IMG/VR virus record: IMGVR_UViG_3300009553_000025
Location: 1 to 61,548 of that record
Direction: 5' to 3' (one strand)
From: a virus
Length of the DNA: 61,548 nt
A model generated the notes under the pieces. The model saw only the letters and a list, made by a program, of their open reading frames with translations, searched no databases and had not been told where the DNA came from. The position numbers and the translations under genes are program-made. Shown here one piece after another: positions 9,666 through 17,531 of the stretch. The first letter of the stretch is position 1. The number at the start of each line of letters is the position of its first letter.

Positions 9666-9826
9666 TTACCGCGCTTCCGTTGCAACACTGGCGCTAGCTC
9701 CGCAATCACTTCTTGTGTGAATGTGCGGCGGACGTAATCATCCGCCGCCTGCTTTCCTTCGTTCGTCACTTTTTTCAAGTATATTTCTGCCCATCGGTTT
9801 AGTATCTTAGGATGGAACTTACCCAT
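9662..9826 (-). CDS. small basic hypothetical protein (54 aa)
   Basis: An open frame of 54 codons from ATG (MGKFHPKILNRW) to a TGA that overlaps the next start (ATGA). It begins two bases after the exonuclease stop. It is Lys/Arg-rich, including a RKRGK tail, so it may bind nucleic acid. The gap-filling position and overlap support it as a gene; no family is recognised. Confidence 0.6.
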   Translation of the reverse strand: MGKFHPKILNRWAEIYLKKVTNEGKQAADDYVRRTFTQEVIAELAPVLQRKRGK

Positions 9827-9828
9827 TA

Positions 9829-10584
9829 TCAAATGTTCGTCGACACTAAAATCTTCTTACGTGTCTCTAGGTCTAGTTCCGTGAACCGTTCCCGGCTCCA
9901 TGAGCCGCAGTCTTTGCAATAGTATCGACGATATTGACCAACAGTAGTTCTATATACTCCGCGAGACTGTAGATGCTTGCCGCCACAATGAGGGCACACA
10001 AAATCTTTCGCATGTAAGCTATGGTTGGGATGGTTGTTGATCCACGGAAGCATCTTGTCGTACAGCTTCTCCAATACTTTCACATCTTGGATGTTGTACT
10101 TCTTCATGGTAGCCCAAGCCTGTTCATCTCCTTCCAAACACTTAACCCAGAGCTTAAAGCCCTCGTGCTCTATCTTAGTCGGCAGCTCTAGCTCAGTTAG
10201 CACGTGCTGCATCTTACCGGATGGGAACTTGAAGTTCCGTTTCACCGTCTCGTACAAGTCAATGTGCTTGAACGGAGAAGGGGGGCCCATACCGGCTTTG
10301 ATAAACTCTCGGTTAAGTAGGGGAATATCGTGACGACGCCCATTGTACGTGAGTACAGCATCGGCGTCATCTAGCATGACCCACAACTCTTCTAGGAAAT
10401 CCTCGCTGTAGTAGTCGCGGTACGTGATGCCCTTTTCCCCGTGCCATTTAGCGGCCCAACAAAGTACGGTACCATAGTCGAGCATCTGATCTAGACTAAG
10501 GTTCTGGTTGAATGTTCCCCAGACTCCACCTAAGACGAAAGAATTTTCTAAATCGAAGACAAGCGTACGGGGCCCTTTACTCAA
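9829..10584 (-). CDS. RNase H-like 3'-5' exonuclease with C-terminal zinc ribbon
   Basis: A 251-aa protein with DEDDy exonuclease signatures: FDLEN near residue 10 (Asp/Glu pair), LTYNGRRHDIPLL near 80 (third Asp) and YNIQDVKVL near 165 (Tyr and last Asp). The C-terminus has a zinc ribbon (CPHCGG near 199, CKDCGS near 224). The fold matches ribonuclease H-like exonucleases of phages and likely acts in DNA processing or nucleotide recycling. It lies in the DNA metabolism block and overlaps the upstream gene by four bases. Substrate (DNA or RNA) cannot be told. Confidence 0.8.
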   Translation of the reverse strand: MSKGPRTLVFDLENSFVLGGVWGTFNQNLSLDQMLDYGTVLCWAAKWHGEKGITYRDYYSEDFLEELWVMLDDADAVLTYNGRRHDIPLLNREFIKAGMGPPSPFKHIDLYETVKRNFKFPSGKMQHVLTELELPTKIEHEGFKLWVKCLEGDEQAWATMKKYNIQDVKVLEKLYDKMLPWINNHPNHSLHAKDFVCPHCGGKHLQSRGVYRTTVGQYRRYYCKDCGSWSRERFTELDLETRKKILVSTNI

Positions 10585-10832
10585 CTATCCATCTCCGCTG
10601 TAGCGCGATTAAAGCCCCGCGCATGGTCTAAAGTAGCTAGCACTTGATCTTTCAGTACAGTAAACAAGTCATTAGCCAGTGTGGAATCAAATAGTGATTC
10701 TTTTGTAGTAAGCAGGGGGTCTAGGTACGCTATGTTTACGTCTGTGGTTATACTATATGCGCTCAATGGATCACGAATCTCTACTTGCACTTTCAAATAA
10801 CCACTCTCATTTTTATTGTCTAGTTCTTTCAT
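10581..10832 (-). CDS. hypothetical protein (83 aa)
   Basis: Not recognised. The first half is beta-like (YLKVQVEIRDPL, VNIAYLDPLLTT) and the C-terminal third is helical (LANDLFTVLKDQVLATLDHA). The start overlaps the upstream stop (ATGA) and the stop overlaps the exonuclease start, so it sits in a tightly coupled operon. Confidence 0.65.
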   Translation of the reverse strand: MKELDNKNESGYLKVQVEIRDPLSAYSITTDVNIAYLDPLLTTKESLFDSTLANDLFTVLKDQVLATLDHARGFNRATAEMDS

Positions 10833-11008
10833 CGCAAGTACCCTTTTACGGCATTAAGCGCTTCATCAATTTCAATCAAGATAGATTCATCCTCGTTACC
10901 TTCTCGAACAATAGCTTCCACTTCCGCAAAGCACGAGTCGAGGACTCGCTGAAGGAAGATTAAGTCCGATCTATTCACTTCCACTACTGTTTCTGTATTA
11001 TTAGCCAT
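10829..11008 (-). CDS. small acidic hypothetical protein (59 aa)
   Basis: An open frame from ATG at 11008 (MANNTETVVEVN) to a TGA overlapping the next ATG. It is acidic and helical (FAEVEAIVREGNEDES). The ATGA junction and the lack of any other gene in the gap support it. No function can be given. Confidence 0.6.
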   Translation of the reverse strand: MANNTETVVEVNRSDLIFLQRVLDSCFAEVEAIVREGNEDESILIEIDEALNAVKGYLR

Positions 11009-11369
11009 GTTTATTGATCCTATGTGGCCTGTTGTCAGTGCCTATCTTTTTCTCTTCGTAATGATTGAGGAACATGAGACCAGCTTGTGCGCAGGCTAGA
11101 TGGGGTTCACCAGAGTCTGGATCAATGTCCTCTCCGTTTTGCCATGCATGTAAGTGCCGTTCAATAGCAGCGTACACCCGACTCCATTCCATCCCTTGTT
11201 CCCAATTGCGCTCTCCATACTTGTCAGCACCGTGGCGGAGAACACGCATCAGCCGTTTGTGGGCTGGGATACTATAGAGATGTTCTGGGTCCTTACCGCT
11301 ATCGAACTTCTTACCACCATTTATGTGCAGATTAGATTCACTATACCAACCCATATCGTGGTACTTCAT
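11001..11369 (-). CDS. dATP/dGTP diphosphohydrolase N-terminal-like protein (DUF5664 type)
   Basis: A 122-aa protein starting MKYHDMGW at an ATGA overlap with the endonuclease I stop. It carries the family pattern KKFDSGK (residues about 20-26), then LMRVLRHGADKYGERNW, EWSRVYAAIERHLHAW, GEDIDPDSGEPHLACA and FLNHYEE. This all-alpha family has NTP pyrophosphohydrolase-like ligands and occurs in many phages. The likely role is dNTP pool control beside the ribonucleotide reductase. An in-frame start 12 bases upstream was rejected in favour of the overlap. Confidence 0.75.
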   Translation of the reverse strand: MKYHDMGWYSESNLHINGGKKFDSGKDPEHLYSIPAHKRLMRVLRHGADKYGERNWEQGMEWSRVYAAIERHLHAWQNGEDIDPDSGEPHLACAQAGLMFLNHYEEKKIGTDNRPHRINKHG

Positions 11370-11776
11370 TCCGTAAACCACTCAATAGGTGCGGAGCCAA
11401 TCGCATACTTGAACCCGTGCTGTTCTGCCCAATCCGAATATTTCGTAGTACTTCCTTTCCTTATTGGATTGTTACGCATAAAGACCATGCGGATATCTAG
11501 GTCAGGATATTGCTGTTTGATTAGGATCATTTTCTTTCGACTCTCTAAGTCCAACAGACCTTTGCACTCGATGTACATAGCGCCAATCTTAAAATCAGGC
11601 ATGTACACGTGCTTACTCTCTGGGACCGTGTACGGAAGTTTATCACCTTCGTAAGCAAAGACTACGTGATAGTCGGTGAGTTCATCGGCAATTCGTTTCT
11701 CAAATTTCGATCTATACTTGGGCTTCTTAGCCCTTTTTTTTCGCTCCTTCGGAGCTGTCTTCTTATTCTTTGCCAA
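11366..11776 (-). CDS. T7-type endonuclease I (Holliday junction resolvase)
   Basis: A 136-aa protein, close to the length of T7 endonuclease I, with the same order of active-site residues: Glu26 in SKFEKRIADEL, then MPDFKIG with Asp61 and YIECKG with Glu70 and Lys72. Nearby segments (RKKMILIKQQYPDLDIRMVF) also resemble T7 gp3. The first 22 residues are Lys/Arg-rich. It resolves branched DNA and in T7 also degrades host DNA. It overlaps the genes on both sides. Confidence 0.9.
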   Translation of the reverse strand: MAKNKKTAPKERKKRAKKPKYRSKFEKRIADELTDYHVVFAYEGDKLPYTVPESKHVYMPDFKIGAMYIECKGLLDLESRKKMILIKQQYPDLDIRMVFMRNNPIRKGSTTKYSDWAEQHGFKYAIGSAPIEWFTE

Positions 11777-12155
11777 AAGGCATTCCTTGTTGAATTAGCA
11801 TTGCTGAAGTGATCGGCGGAGCCTTAGTAACTTTAATAGACGCTTCGCTTGTAGGGACCACTAGGCAACTATCTGTCACAGCCTTGGAGAATGTCTGGTA
11901 GTTACCGTCTGGTTCCTTCAAGCGCCATTCTCCTGAACCTAGATAAGCAACATCTTTGCTCGGGATACCTAGTACCAACTCGCCGGCCTCGAAACATTGA
12001 AGCACCCCCGGATTGGTTACACCAAACCCATTCGTGTAAATGTCCCAAGCTGCGTGTGTCTCTCCGGCCTTAAAAGACCCAAAGCCTAGCGAAGCAAAAG
12101 CTGTTACAAAGATAAATCCGGCTACGTACTTATTATTTAGATTGGTCTTGACCAT
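11763..12155 (-). CDS. membrane-anchored or exported hypothetical protein
   Basis: A 130-aa protein. Residues about 9-28 (KYVAGFIFVTAFASLGFGSF) form one membrane segment or signal anchor, followed by a domain with single Cys residues near positions 54 and 97. No family is recognised. The start overlaps the end of the 5'-exonuclease gene by 19 bases. Confidence 0.65.
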   Translation of the reverse strand: MVKTNLNNKYVAGFIFVTAFASLGFGSFKAGETHAAWDIYTNGFGVTNPGVLQCFEAGELVLGIPSKDVAYLGSGEWRLKEPDGNYQTFSKAVTDSCLVVPTSEASIKVTKAPPITSAMLIQQGMPFGKE

Positions 12156-12900
12156 CGTTCTCTTCCTGTTCGCTGTATCCAGAGGAGCTGTGCCACTTCT
12201 TCGATAACACTATCGATCCGTCGTCCTTCGTAACCTCTAGGGTAATGTTCAGCCCACGTACGTCGAACGGCACCATACATAGAAGGCTCGTGAGATAGTC
12301 GTCCAATAATTTTCTCTGCTGTAACTGGACCGACTCCACGAATTCCCGGTATGTTGTCCACACGGTCTCCAGTGAGGCACTGCTTGTAGAAGTTTCGGAG
12401 TCCTTCTTGTTCTTCGACATAGTACTTGATACCTTTGACCCAGTTGAAATGATTGCCCGGAATCATATCGAGGTCCTTGTCCGTGCTTACGATGCACGTC
12501 TTGTCACCACTTCTATCTGTCTGTCGTATTCCAAGTGCATCATCGGCCTCAATACCGTCCACAATCTTAGCCTCGTACTTTCGGACTAGATATTCTCGTA
12601 GGGCTTCGTAGTGAAACGGCTTGGAGAAAGGACTTCGATTTGCCTTATAGCCTTGTATAGACGCTATTTGGTGACGAAAGTTCCCGGAGCCGGTGAGATA
12701 AAACTCCAACTTATCGAACTTCTCACGTAGGCTGTCAACAACTGTATCTACATTGTGGTACGCGAAGTTGACGGGCTGCACGTCTCTTAGGTGCTCAGTA
12801 CCGTTGTCATCAGTGACTTTACGTACCTTTTCCGTTGCAAAGCCCGCGCGATAAAGTAAAATGTCGGCTAGGAGTCCACAAGGCCTATCACGGCACTCAT
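12137..12900 (-). CDS. flap/5'-3' exonuclease, apparent frameshift near its start
   Basis: The long frame (12137 to at least 12781) holds FEN-family motifs: DGIEADDALG, IVSTDKDLDMIPG and a helix-3-turn-helix region LTGDRVDNIPGIRGVG. Like T7 gp6 or the Pol I 5'-nuclease domain it would remove RNA primers and flaps. The conserved N-terminus ADILLYRAGF lies upstream in the same frame but has no ATG, GTG or TTG. An ATG at 12900, overlapping the previous stop, encodes MSAVIGLVDS and then TAG at 12870-12868. A -1 shift there would give VDSLADILLYRAGF, so the gene probably spans 12137-12900 with one frame break. The break may be a mutation, recoding or a base error; the only usual in-frame start is GTG at 12781. 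Confidence 0.75.
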
Positions 12901-13196
12901 GGACTCGTTACCTCCATACCGTCGCAATTAGGCGGCTTGGCATTTATATCGAATGTGTGCCACACTTGCACTGGACGCAGAGACGAGTCTTTTAGTTGCG
13001 CCTCTAGCTGCTTTATCTTCTTGTTAGCTTCGTGCAGGGCCTTAGAGAGTTTCTTCTTGTTGCGACACGCCTTATTGGTTATTCGCAACTCTTTCTCAAG
13101 AACTAGATTCCGCTCAGCGTAGTAATCCTTCATAAGCCGAGTATGGGTCAGCAATGTTGCTAGTTCTTCTATGCGTCGTGCCTTATCACCAAACAT
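12897..13196 (-). CDS. coiled-coil hypothetical protein
   Basis: A 99-aa protein. Residues about 8-75 are a charged helix with heptad character (RRIEELATLLTHTRLM, ALHEANKKIKQLEAQLKD), followed by a short tail with Pro and Cys. The start forms a TGATG with the end of an acidic frame upstream, and its stop overlaps the exonuclease ATG. Function unknown. Confidence 0.65.
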   Translation of the reverse strand: MFGDKARRIEELATLLTHTRLMKDYYAERNLVLEKELRITNKACRNKKKLSKALHEANKKIKQLEAQLKDSSLRPVQVWHTFDINAKPPNCDGMEVTSP

Positions 13197-13252
13197 CAGC
13201 TGTCGTCCTCGTCATTATCCGGTTCTTCGTTCTCGTCATCTGTACCCGGCTT

Positions 13253-13822
13253 TCAGGCATTCTCTTCGTCCTCTTCAGCATCGAAGTCTCGTCCGTTCTC
13301 GGATTTCATCTTAGCTAGGGTATCGTCATCGTCACAGTCAATGTACGGACCAATGTCCAAATCTGGTGGGCAGTTGGGATACTTAGCCCTGTTAAGGATT
13401 TCATCGACAATACGAAGCGTCTGCTCGTTGTAGTCGTTCCAATCGGCGCCAGTAGACTCCACATACAACCTCTCTAGACGTAGAGCTGCCTCGTGAGCAA
13501 TGGAATACTTCCAGAAGTACGGACTAGCCTCTAGCGACTTCTCGGCCATCTCGTGGACCGTGAAACTCTTGTACAAGTCAACCTCTATGAAGTTGAGACG
13601 ATCATTCGTCTTACGCACTCGGATAGTCTTAGGCACTTGGCTATCGATGTAGATAGTTTGGCCATCTTCAGAATATCCGGCTGTGTACGGAACGTCGTAA
13701 TCGCTGTTGACTTTTACCTGACTAATGTCATCCATCAGCTCCGCAAAGTCATCGGCATCGAGGAGCCAGTCTTTGGGATCGGGTTCTATCCGACTTCGGT
13801 CTCGATCACTACCGATACTCAC
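13253..13822 (-). CDS. acidic hypothetical protein, open frame continues past TGA
   Basis: A 189-aa acidic protein with a GTG start three bases after the upstream stop. It contains VHEMAEKSLEAS and YSIAHEAALRLERL, His/Glu-bearing helices reminiscent of gluzincin-like domains but without a clean HExxH. The C-terminus is very acidic (DCDDDDTLAK, AEEDEENA). After the TGA the same frame continues for 18 equally acidic codons and ends in a TGA that overlaps the next ATG. This suggests that the natural end may be at 13196 (readthrough, mutation or base error). No function recognised. Confidence 0.65.
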   Translation of the reverse strand: MSIGSDRDRSRIEPDPKDWLLDADDFAELMDDISQVKVNSDYDVPYTAGYSEDGQTIYIDSQVPKTIRVRKTNDRLNFIEVDLYKSFTVHEMAEKSLEASPYFWKYSIAHEAALRLERLYVESTGADWNDYNEQTLRIVDEILNRAKYPNCPPDLDIGPYIDCDDDDTLAKMKSENGRDFDAEEDEENA

Positions 13823-13978
13823 TTAGGCAGTCTTCTCTAAGGCGTCAATGAGGGCGCTCTTCTGGATCACCAGTAGATCAATCTCTCTCTGCACAGTGTT
13901 GATAAAGTTCTGCTTACGTTCAATTGTTGACTCGATTCGTTCAATTTCGTCACTAATGTAATGTGATTCCATTTTCAT
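13823..13978 (-). CDS. small coiled-coil hypothetical protein (51 aa)
   Basis: An open frame MKMESHYISDEIERIE ending LIDALEKTA. It is one amphipathic charged helix and likely forms a coiled coil. ATG overlaps the preceding stop (ATGA), and the next gene's GTG follows its TAA directly. Function unknown. Confidence 0.6.
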   Translation of the reverse strand: MKMESHYISDEIERIESTIERKQNFINTVQREIDLLVIQKSALIDALEKTA

Positions 13979-14181
13979 AGGTCTTTAGTATCCTCTAGAA
14001 GATATTTGTATCGTATGGCCAGTATATCAGCCGCTATTTTTAGTTCCGTAAACTCGCAATCCTTTGGTGGATTGCGGCAGTACTCAATTAGTTCTTTGTC
14101 AGTTAGGGTTACAAACCAAGAGTTATCGTGCCTCGACATGTTATGTCTCGTCAACGCCCTATCGGGCTTGTGCCTCTTCAT
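13975..14181 (-). CDS. small hypothetical protein (68 aa)
   Basis: Not recognised. Basic N-terminus (MKRHKPDRALTRHN), then a helical C-terminal half (LKIAADILAIRYKYLLED). Overlaps both neighbours by four bases in the operon. Confidence 0.6.
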   Translation of the reverse strand: MKRHKPDRALTRHNMSRHDNSWFVTLTDKELIEYCRNPPKDCEFTELKIAADILAIRYKYLLEDTKDL

Positions 14182-14516
14182 TTTGAATAGAACCTGTGAT
14201 GTCCGATTGTTTGGTTGTATCTTCCATACTTAGGTTCAGTGTGGCCGGAATGAAAGTACCAGTTGTCTCTAAGTTGTGCTGGAAGGTACGGGTATAGTTG
14301 TTCGGCAATAGCTGCGGCATACTTCGATCCATCCAGTGCTTTACTAGATCGTCTAACAAACTGAGCATGGCGTCTGCTCTCTTCGCATATCGGTCGTCTT
14401 GTCTCATGTGCTCTATTTAGTACCACCATTGCTACTGCTACTTGGCCATAGAGAGGCTCTCCACGAGCCTCCCCGTTCACTACCATTGCTAGACAAAGCA
14501 AGGCACCTGATAGCAT
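14178..14516 (-). CDS. SleB-like cell-wall hydrolase
   Basis: A 112-aa protein with the Hydrolase_2/SleB pattern: VNGEARGEPLYGQVAVAMVVLNRA near the N-terminus, including the likely catalytic Glu in NGEARGE, and a WYFHSGHTEPKYGR...IGHHRFY segment at the C-terminus. The first dozen residues are hydrophobic (MLSGALLCLAMVV) and could act as a short signal or just be the core helix. It would cut peptidoglycan. It is unusual that it lies directly after the ribonucleotide reductase in the leftward operon, far from the T4-type lysozyme at 44459. ATG follows the reductase stop directly. Confidence 0.75.
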   Translation of the reverse strand: MLSGALLCLAMVVNGEARGEPLYGQVAVAMVVLNRAHETRRPICEESRRHAQFVRRSSKALDGSKYAAAIAEQLYPYLPAQLRDNWYFHSGHTEPKYGRYNQTIGHHRFYSK

Positions 14517-15400
14517 TCATTTAATCGGGCAGACGCCCGAAGCGCACTCATCATTGGAGTCGAACTCGGCATTATCAACCGAGGTAATCAACGTCACTTT
14601 CTTCATCAATTTGTTGTACTCCTCTTCGGTTATCTCTTCCAAGGGGGCCTGATCGAATCCGTGATCTTGGTGAAGCAAGAAACTAAGGCTCTTGAAGTTA
14701 TTGTTGTAGTGCCTCTTCAAGTACGCCTTGATATCTTCCAGTTCCTCTTTCTTGTAGTAGATCGTGCAGCTTACTGCGTTGTCGCTCCATTCCGCCTGAA
14801 GTCGTCTAACCACTTCCAATTGGTCAAGTGCGGACATGTCTTTAGCCAGTTTCGTATTCTCGGGATAGGAGAAAGGGAACTCGGCAACCACAGTGGAATG
14901 GTCTTCTGATCCGTCGAAATTACGGCTAAATTCAACTCGGTATCCGTTCTCTCGTATGGTATCAACGAGGGGACTATTAGAGCTGAGTCGTATCCGCCGC
15001 AAAAGATATCTCGCGTACGCCGGATGAGCGCCGGGTGTAACACCGGGCAAAAGAGAGAGAGTCCCGGAGGGTTTAACAGTAGTAAGCTTAATTGAAGTAG
15101 GCCACCCCCGAAGTCCGGAATACACAGCGTCGAACTCTCGGAGTTTAGTATATACTTCAGATAGCCACGACCGTTGTTCGTCAGAGGCTTGAAGATATCC
15201 CGTAATTCCGATACCCATTCGCTGGTTTTTGTGTACAACTTCTTCAGTCTCCTTATTGTGGCACGGAAGATTCAGGCTGTGCTTGCAGACACGATACAAC
15301 AACGTTGCGGTGTCGAGTAGCTGTTCTTTACTTTCAACGTTGGGAAGGAAGATTTCAGCAAGGCAACAAGTTTCATAATTGGCCAAGGATTGTTCTGCAC
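14517..15400 (-). CDS. nrdJ: ribonucleotide reductase, adenosylcobalamin-dependent, exon 2
   Basis: The 3' exon of the class II reductase. After splicing the protein reads ...GFNPCAEQSLANYETCCLAEI, with the thiyl-radical Cys in NPCAE. Then come VKPSGTLSLLPGVTPGAHPAYARY, a hallmark of the monomeric Lactobacillus-type enzyme, and a C-terminal redox pair in ECASGVCPIK. The enzyme makes deoxyribonucleotides without oxygen dependence but needs B12 from the host. Exon 2 starts at 15400 (GTGCAGAA), completing the TGT Cys codon whose T ends exon 1. The internal TTG near 15386 is not a real start. Confidence 0.9.
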
Positions 15401-16230
15401 CTTAATTGTTACGCTCATAGAGCGGCCTGCTCATTTCTGGCAGACTCTATTGATTCCTCAATAGAACAGACTATATCATCATCCGATTTCTCGGAGCCAA
15501 TCGTACGGATTATTTTGTATTCAAAGCTGGGGAGAACGTGGGGCGTAACAAGTCTCATAAACTCCGAAACATCTTTGTTACGAAGACGGAGATAGTAGTA
15601 CTCGTAATGCCTATTAATGTTCCACTCTAATCCAAGATTATCTCTTAAGGCCTTTTTAAGGAGCCACTGATCGCCATAGGACAGGCGCTTGAGATTAAGA
15701 GTCACATTAGGAGAAGGCGTAACCAGACGTTTTTTATCATTAGGCTGTTCTATACGTAGACATCCATCGCACATATACAAAATAGCCAAAGCTTCGGCGT
15801 CTAGTAGTTTAAGTGCGTGCGGATCGAGGCCTTTATACTTACCGGTGTAAATCCTATTCCTCATGTCTGAGAAAAAAGGATGACTGGCTGTCTGAAGTCT
15901 AACTAAAGGCGCACGTGTATAGCCGTCTGTATTATAATCTGGAATCTTTTTATAGCTGCTACGAGTAATTTCCTGTAACACAGAATTTACCCAATCTATA
16001 TAATCCAGATTAACTTCTCGCATGTTCATAATGAAAGCGTGTTCTTTCCCTACGGGATAAACTCCGCCATCACCCATCGTAAAAAACGATACCAACTTTG
16101 TTAACTGTTTCTTATCCATAGTCGTTACACAGCCCATATCGGGTTAGCACGGTATTGTCCGTTCTGGACTTTCGCCGTTTTTAGATTGATTACTTCAAAA
16201 ACTATTACTAGTTTAGGCCGCTAGCTTTTA
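15401..16230 (-). mobile_element. group I intron in the ribonucleotide reductase gene
   Basis: An 830-base intron. Its boundaries follow from protein continuity and fit group I rules: exon 1 ends in U (CCGU) and the intron ends in G (AUUAAG). The start of the intron shows CCC-GAUAU-GGG (P6-like), then the P7 5' strand in GUAACGACUAU. The matching P7 3' strand AUAGUC lies near 15475, inside the end of the endonuclease frame. The endonuclease thus sits in the P8 region, as in some Bacillus phage introns. An intein was excluded because the frame is closed by stops at both ends. Confidence 0.9.
15415..16137 (-). CDS. LAGLIDADG homing endonuclease inside the group I intron
   Basis: A 240-aa protein with two LAGLIDADG-like helices: LTKLVSFFTMGDGGVY at residues about 12-27 and LDAEALAILYMCDGCL in the middle. 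This is a single-chain, two-motif enzyme as in the PF03161-type family. It would cut intron-less reductase genes at the insertion site and spread the intron. The frame begins inside the P7 strand of the intron core and ends 14 bases before the 3' splice site, so protein and ribozyme sequences overlap. An inner ATG (MDKKQL) is an alternative start. Confidence 0.85.
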   Translation of the reverse strand: MGCVTTMDKKQLTKLVSFFTMGDGGVYPVGKEHAFIMNMREVNLDYIDWVNSVLQEITRSSYKKIPDYNTDGYTRAPLVRLQTASHPFFSDMRNRIYTGKYKGLDPHALKLLDAEALAILYMCDGCLRIEQPNDKKRLVTPSPNVTLNLKRLSYGDQWLLKKALRDNLGLEWNINRHYEYYYLRLRNKDVSEFMRLVTPHVLPSFEYKIIRTIGSEKSDDDIVCSIEESIESARNEQAAL

Positions 16231-17260
16231 ACGGATTGAATCCAATAACTTCCTTATCAGGATAATGGCGTTCGCCAGTTCGTCCCTCTTTTCTGGCAAG
16301 TCGGAGATTAATAAGTCCGAATGGCTCGCCGTTTCCGAGATAACCGCGCCAGATTTCATCGGGCAAAAGGCTAAAGTCATTGCAAACCACCGAGTTGTTG
16401 CTGTTACTTCGCCAGTTAGGTATGCCTCCGAGGTCCCATCGTTTGCTTCGGATATATTGAAAATCATCCATGTCTCCTATTACTATCTGAGCGGATCGAC
16501 GAACATTGCCGGCTACGACAATAGAGCCGATGATGTTCATTATGTCGAGACAATCTATGGGGCGGAGTTGTTTTCCCTTCCTTCCTTCAAGAATTCCAGA
16601 TATGTTTCCAATTCCGTCACACAAGATTTCAGGTCCGGAAGCAGTTCCTCCAAATCCTTTAATTGCTGCTCCTGCGCCTCGTACAAGTTGTGTCGAGTAG
16701 GTGAATCCACGCTTAGCGTCCTTTTCAAAGGCGGCGCGCAGAGTGTACTCAAGCAGTTTAACCCACCCCGCTCGCGAATCAGGCACAATAAATTCACTCC
16801 CCGCTTCGTCGTGTCGCACAGGTCGTGCAAAGTCTTCTCGTACTCGGGGTAGTTTGTATACATACTCTCTCTGAATGTTAAATCCGACTCCACACCCCAA
16901 CATCAAGAAATCCATAGCCCACGTGAACGGTCGCACTGGTTCGTCTACGCAGACACACGCACAATTCTGTAGGGATGCTAGGCCGAGCCGATCAACTGTA
17001 GACGTACCGAGCTGCCACAAGAAGCGTCCTGCGACAGAACCCCGTAGAGACAGCATGTGGGCCACGAGCCTTTGTGTTTCGGCCTCGTCAAAACCGCATC
17101 CAAGCTGTTCATTAGACGCTCGGACAACTCGATGTACAACGTCACTCCACTCTTCAGTTTTAGAGTCAACGGCTGTGTCATCGAGTCGTCGGCAGTACGT
17201 TCTTTTCGCAACGAGATATCCTACGCTGGACCAAGGGGTGTTATTTTTGACTACTGTCAT
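16231..17260 (-). CDS. nrdJ: ribonucleotide reductase, adenosylcobalamin-dependent, exon 1
   Basis: The 5' exon, residues 1 to about 343. It carries the class II pattern RGSVAGRFLWQLGT, then ASLQNCACVCVDEP (Cys of the redox pair), MLGCGVGFNIQ and GNVRRSAQI, ending at VIGFNP plus the first base of the catalytic Cys codon. Without splicing translation would run eight codons into the intron and stop, giving an inactive fragment. The start overlaps the upstream gene's end by 20 bases. Together with exon 2 the enzyme has about 637 residues. Confidence 0.9.
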
Positions 17261-17531
17261 CCGTGGTGGTTGTGTCCTTATGCTTGTTTACAATGGATTC
17301 AATCTTAGCCTTCAACGCTTCCATCGGCTTTGTGTCATAGACGTACGTCCCCGTGAATACAAAGCCCATCAAAGCTACGTGGTAGCCGATAGCCCCGATG
17401 TGGGGCAACCGGACGAACGTCAAGTTAGCTAAGGTAAGTGACTGCAAGTGCAGCCACTCACATTCAAAGTCGAAGGTCCAGCGCCCGTCCGAGAAGATAG
17501 ACGGAGCTTCCGTAGTGTCTTTAGTGGACAT
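17241..17531 (-). CDS. hypothetical protein (96 aa)
   Basis: Not recognised. A hydrophobic stretch IGYHVALMGFVFTGTYVY lies in the middle and could be a membrane segment. The C-terminus is Lys/Thr/Asp-rich and polar. It overlaps the reductase start by 20 bases and the upstream gene by 11. Confidence 0.6.
   Translation of the reverse strand: MSTKDTTEAPSIFSDGRWTFDFECEWLHLQSLTLANLTFVRLPHIGAIGYHVALMGFVFTGTYVYDTKPMEALKAKIESIVNKHKDTTTTDDSSQK

Noticed and set aside
12133-12420. 95-aa minus-strand frame inside the 5'-exonuclease
   Set aside because: It lies wholly in another frame over conserved exonuclease motifs and shows no features of its own.
15386-16260. Intein instead of intron in ribonucleotide reductase
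   Set aside because: The exon 1 frame meets a stop eight codons into the insert and the endonuclease frame ends in a stop before exon 2, so no continuous protein exists. The boundary bases and P7 pairing fit group I.
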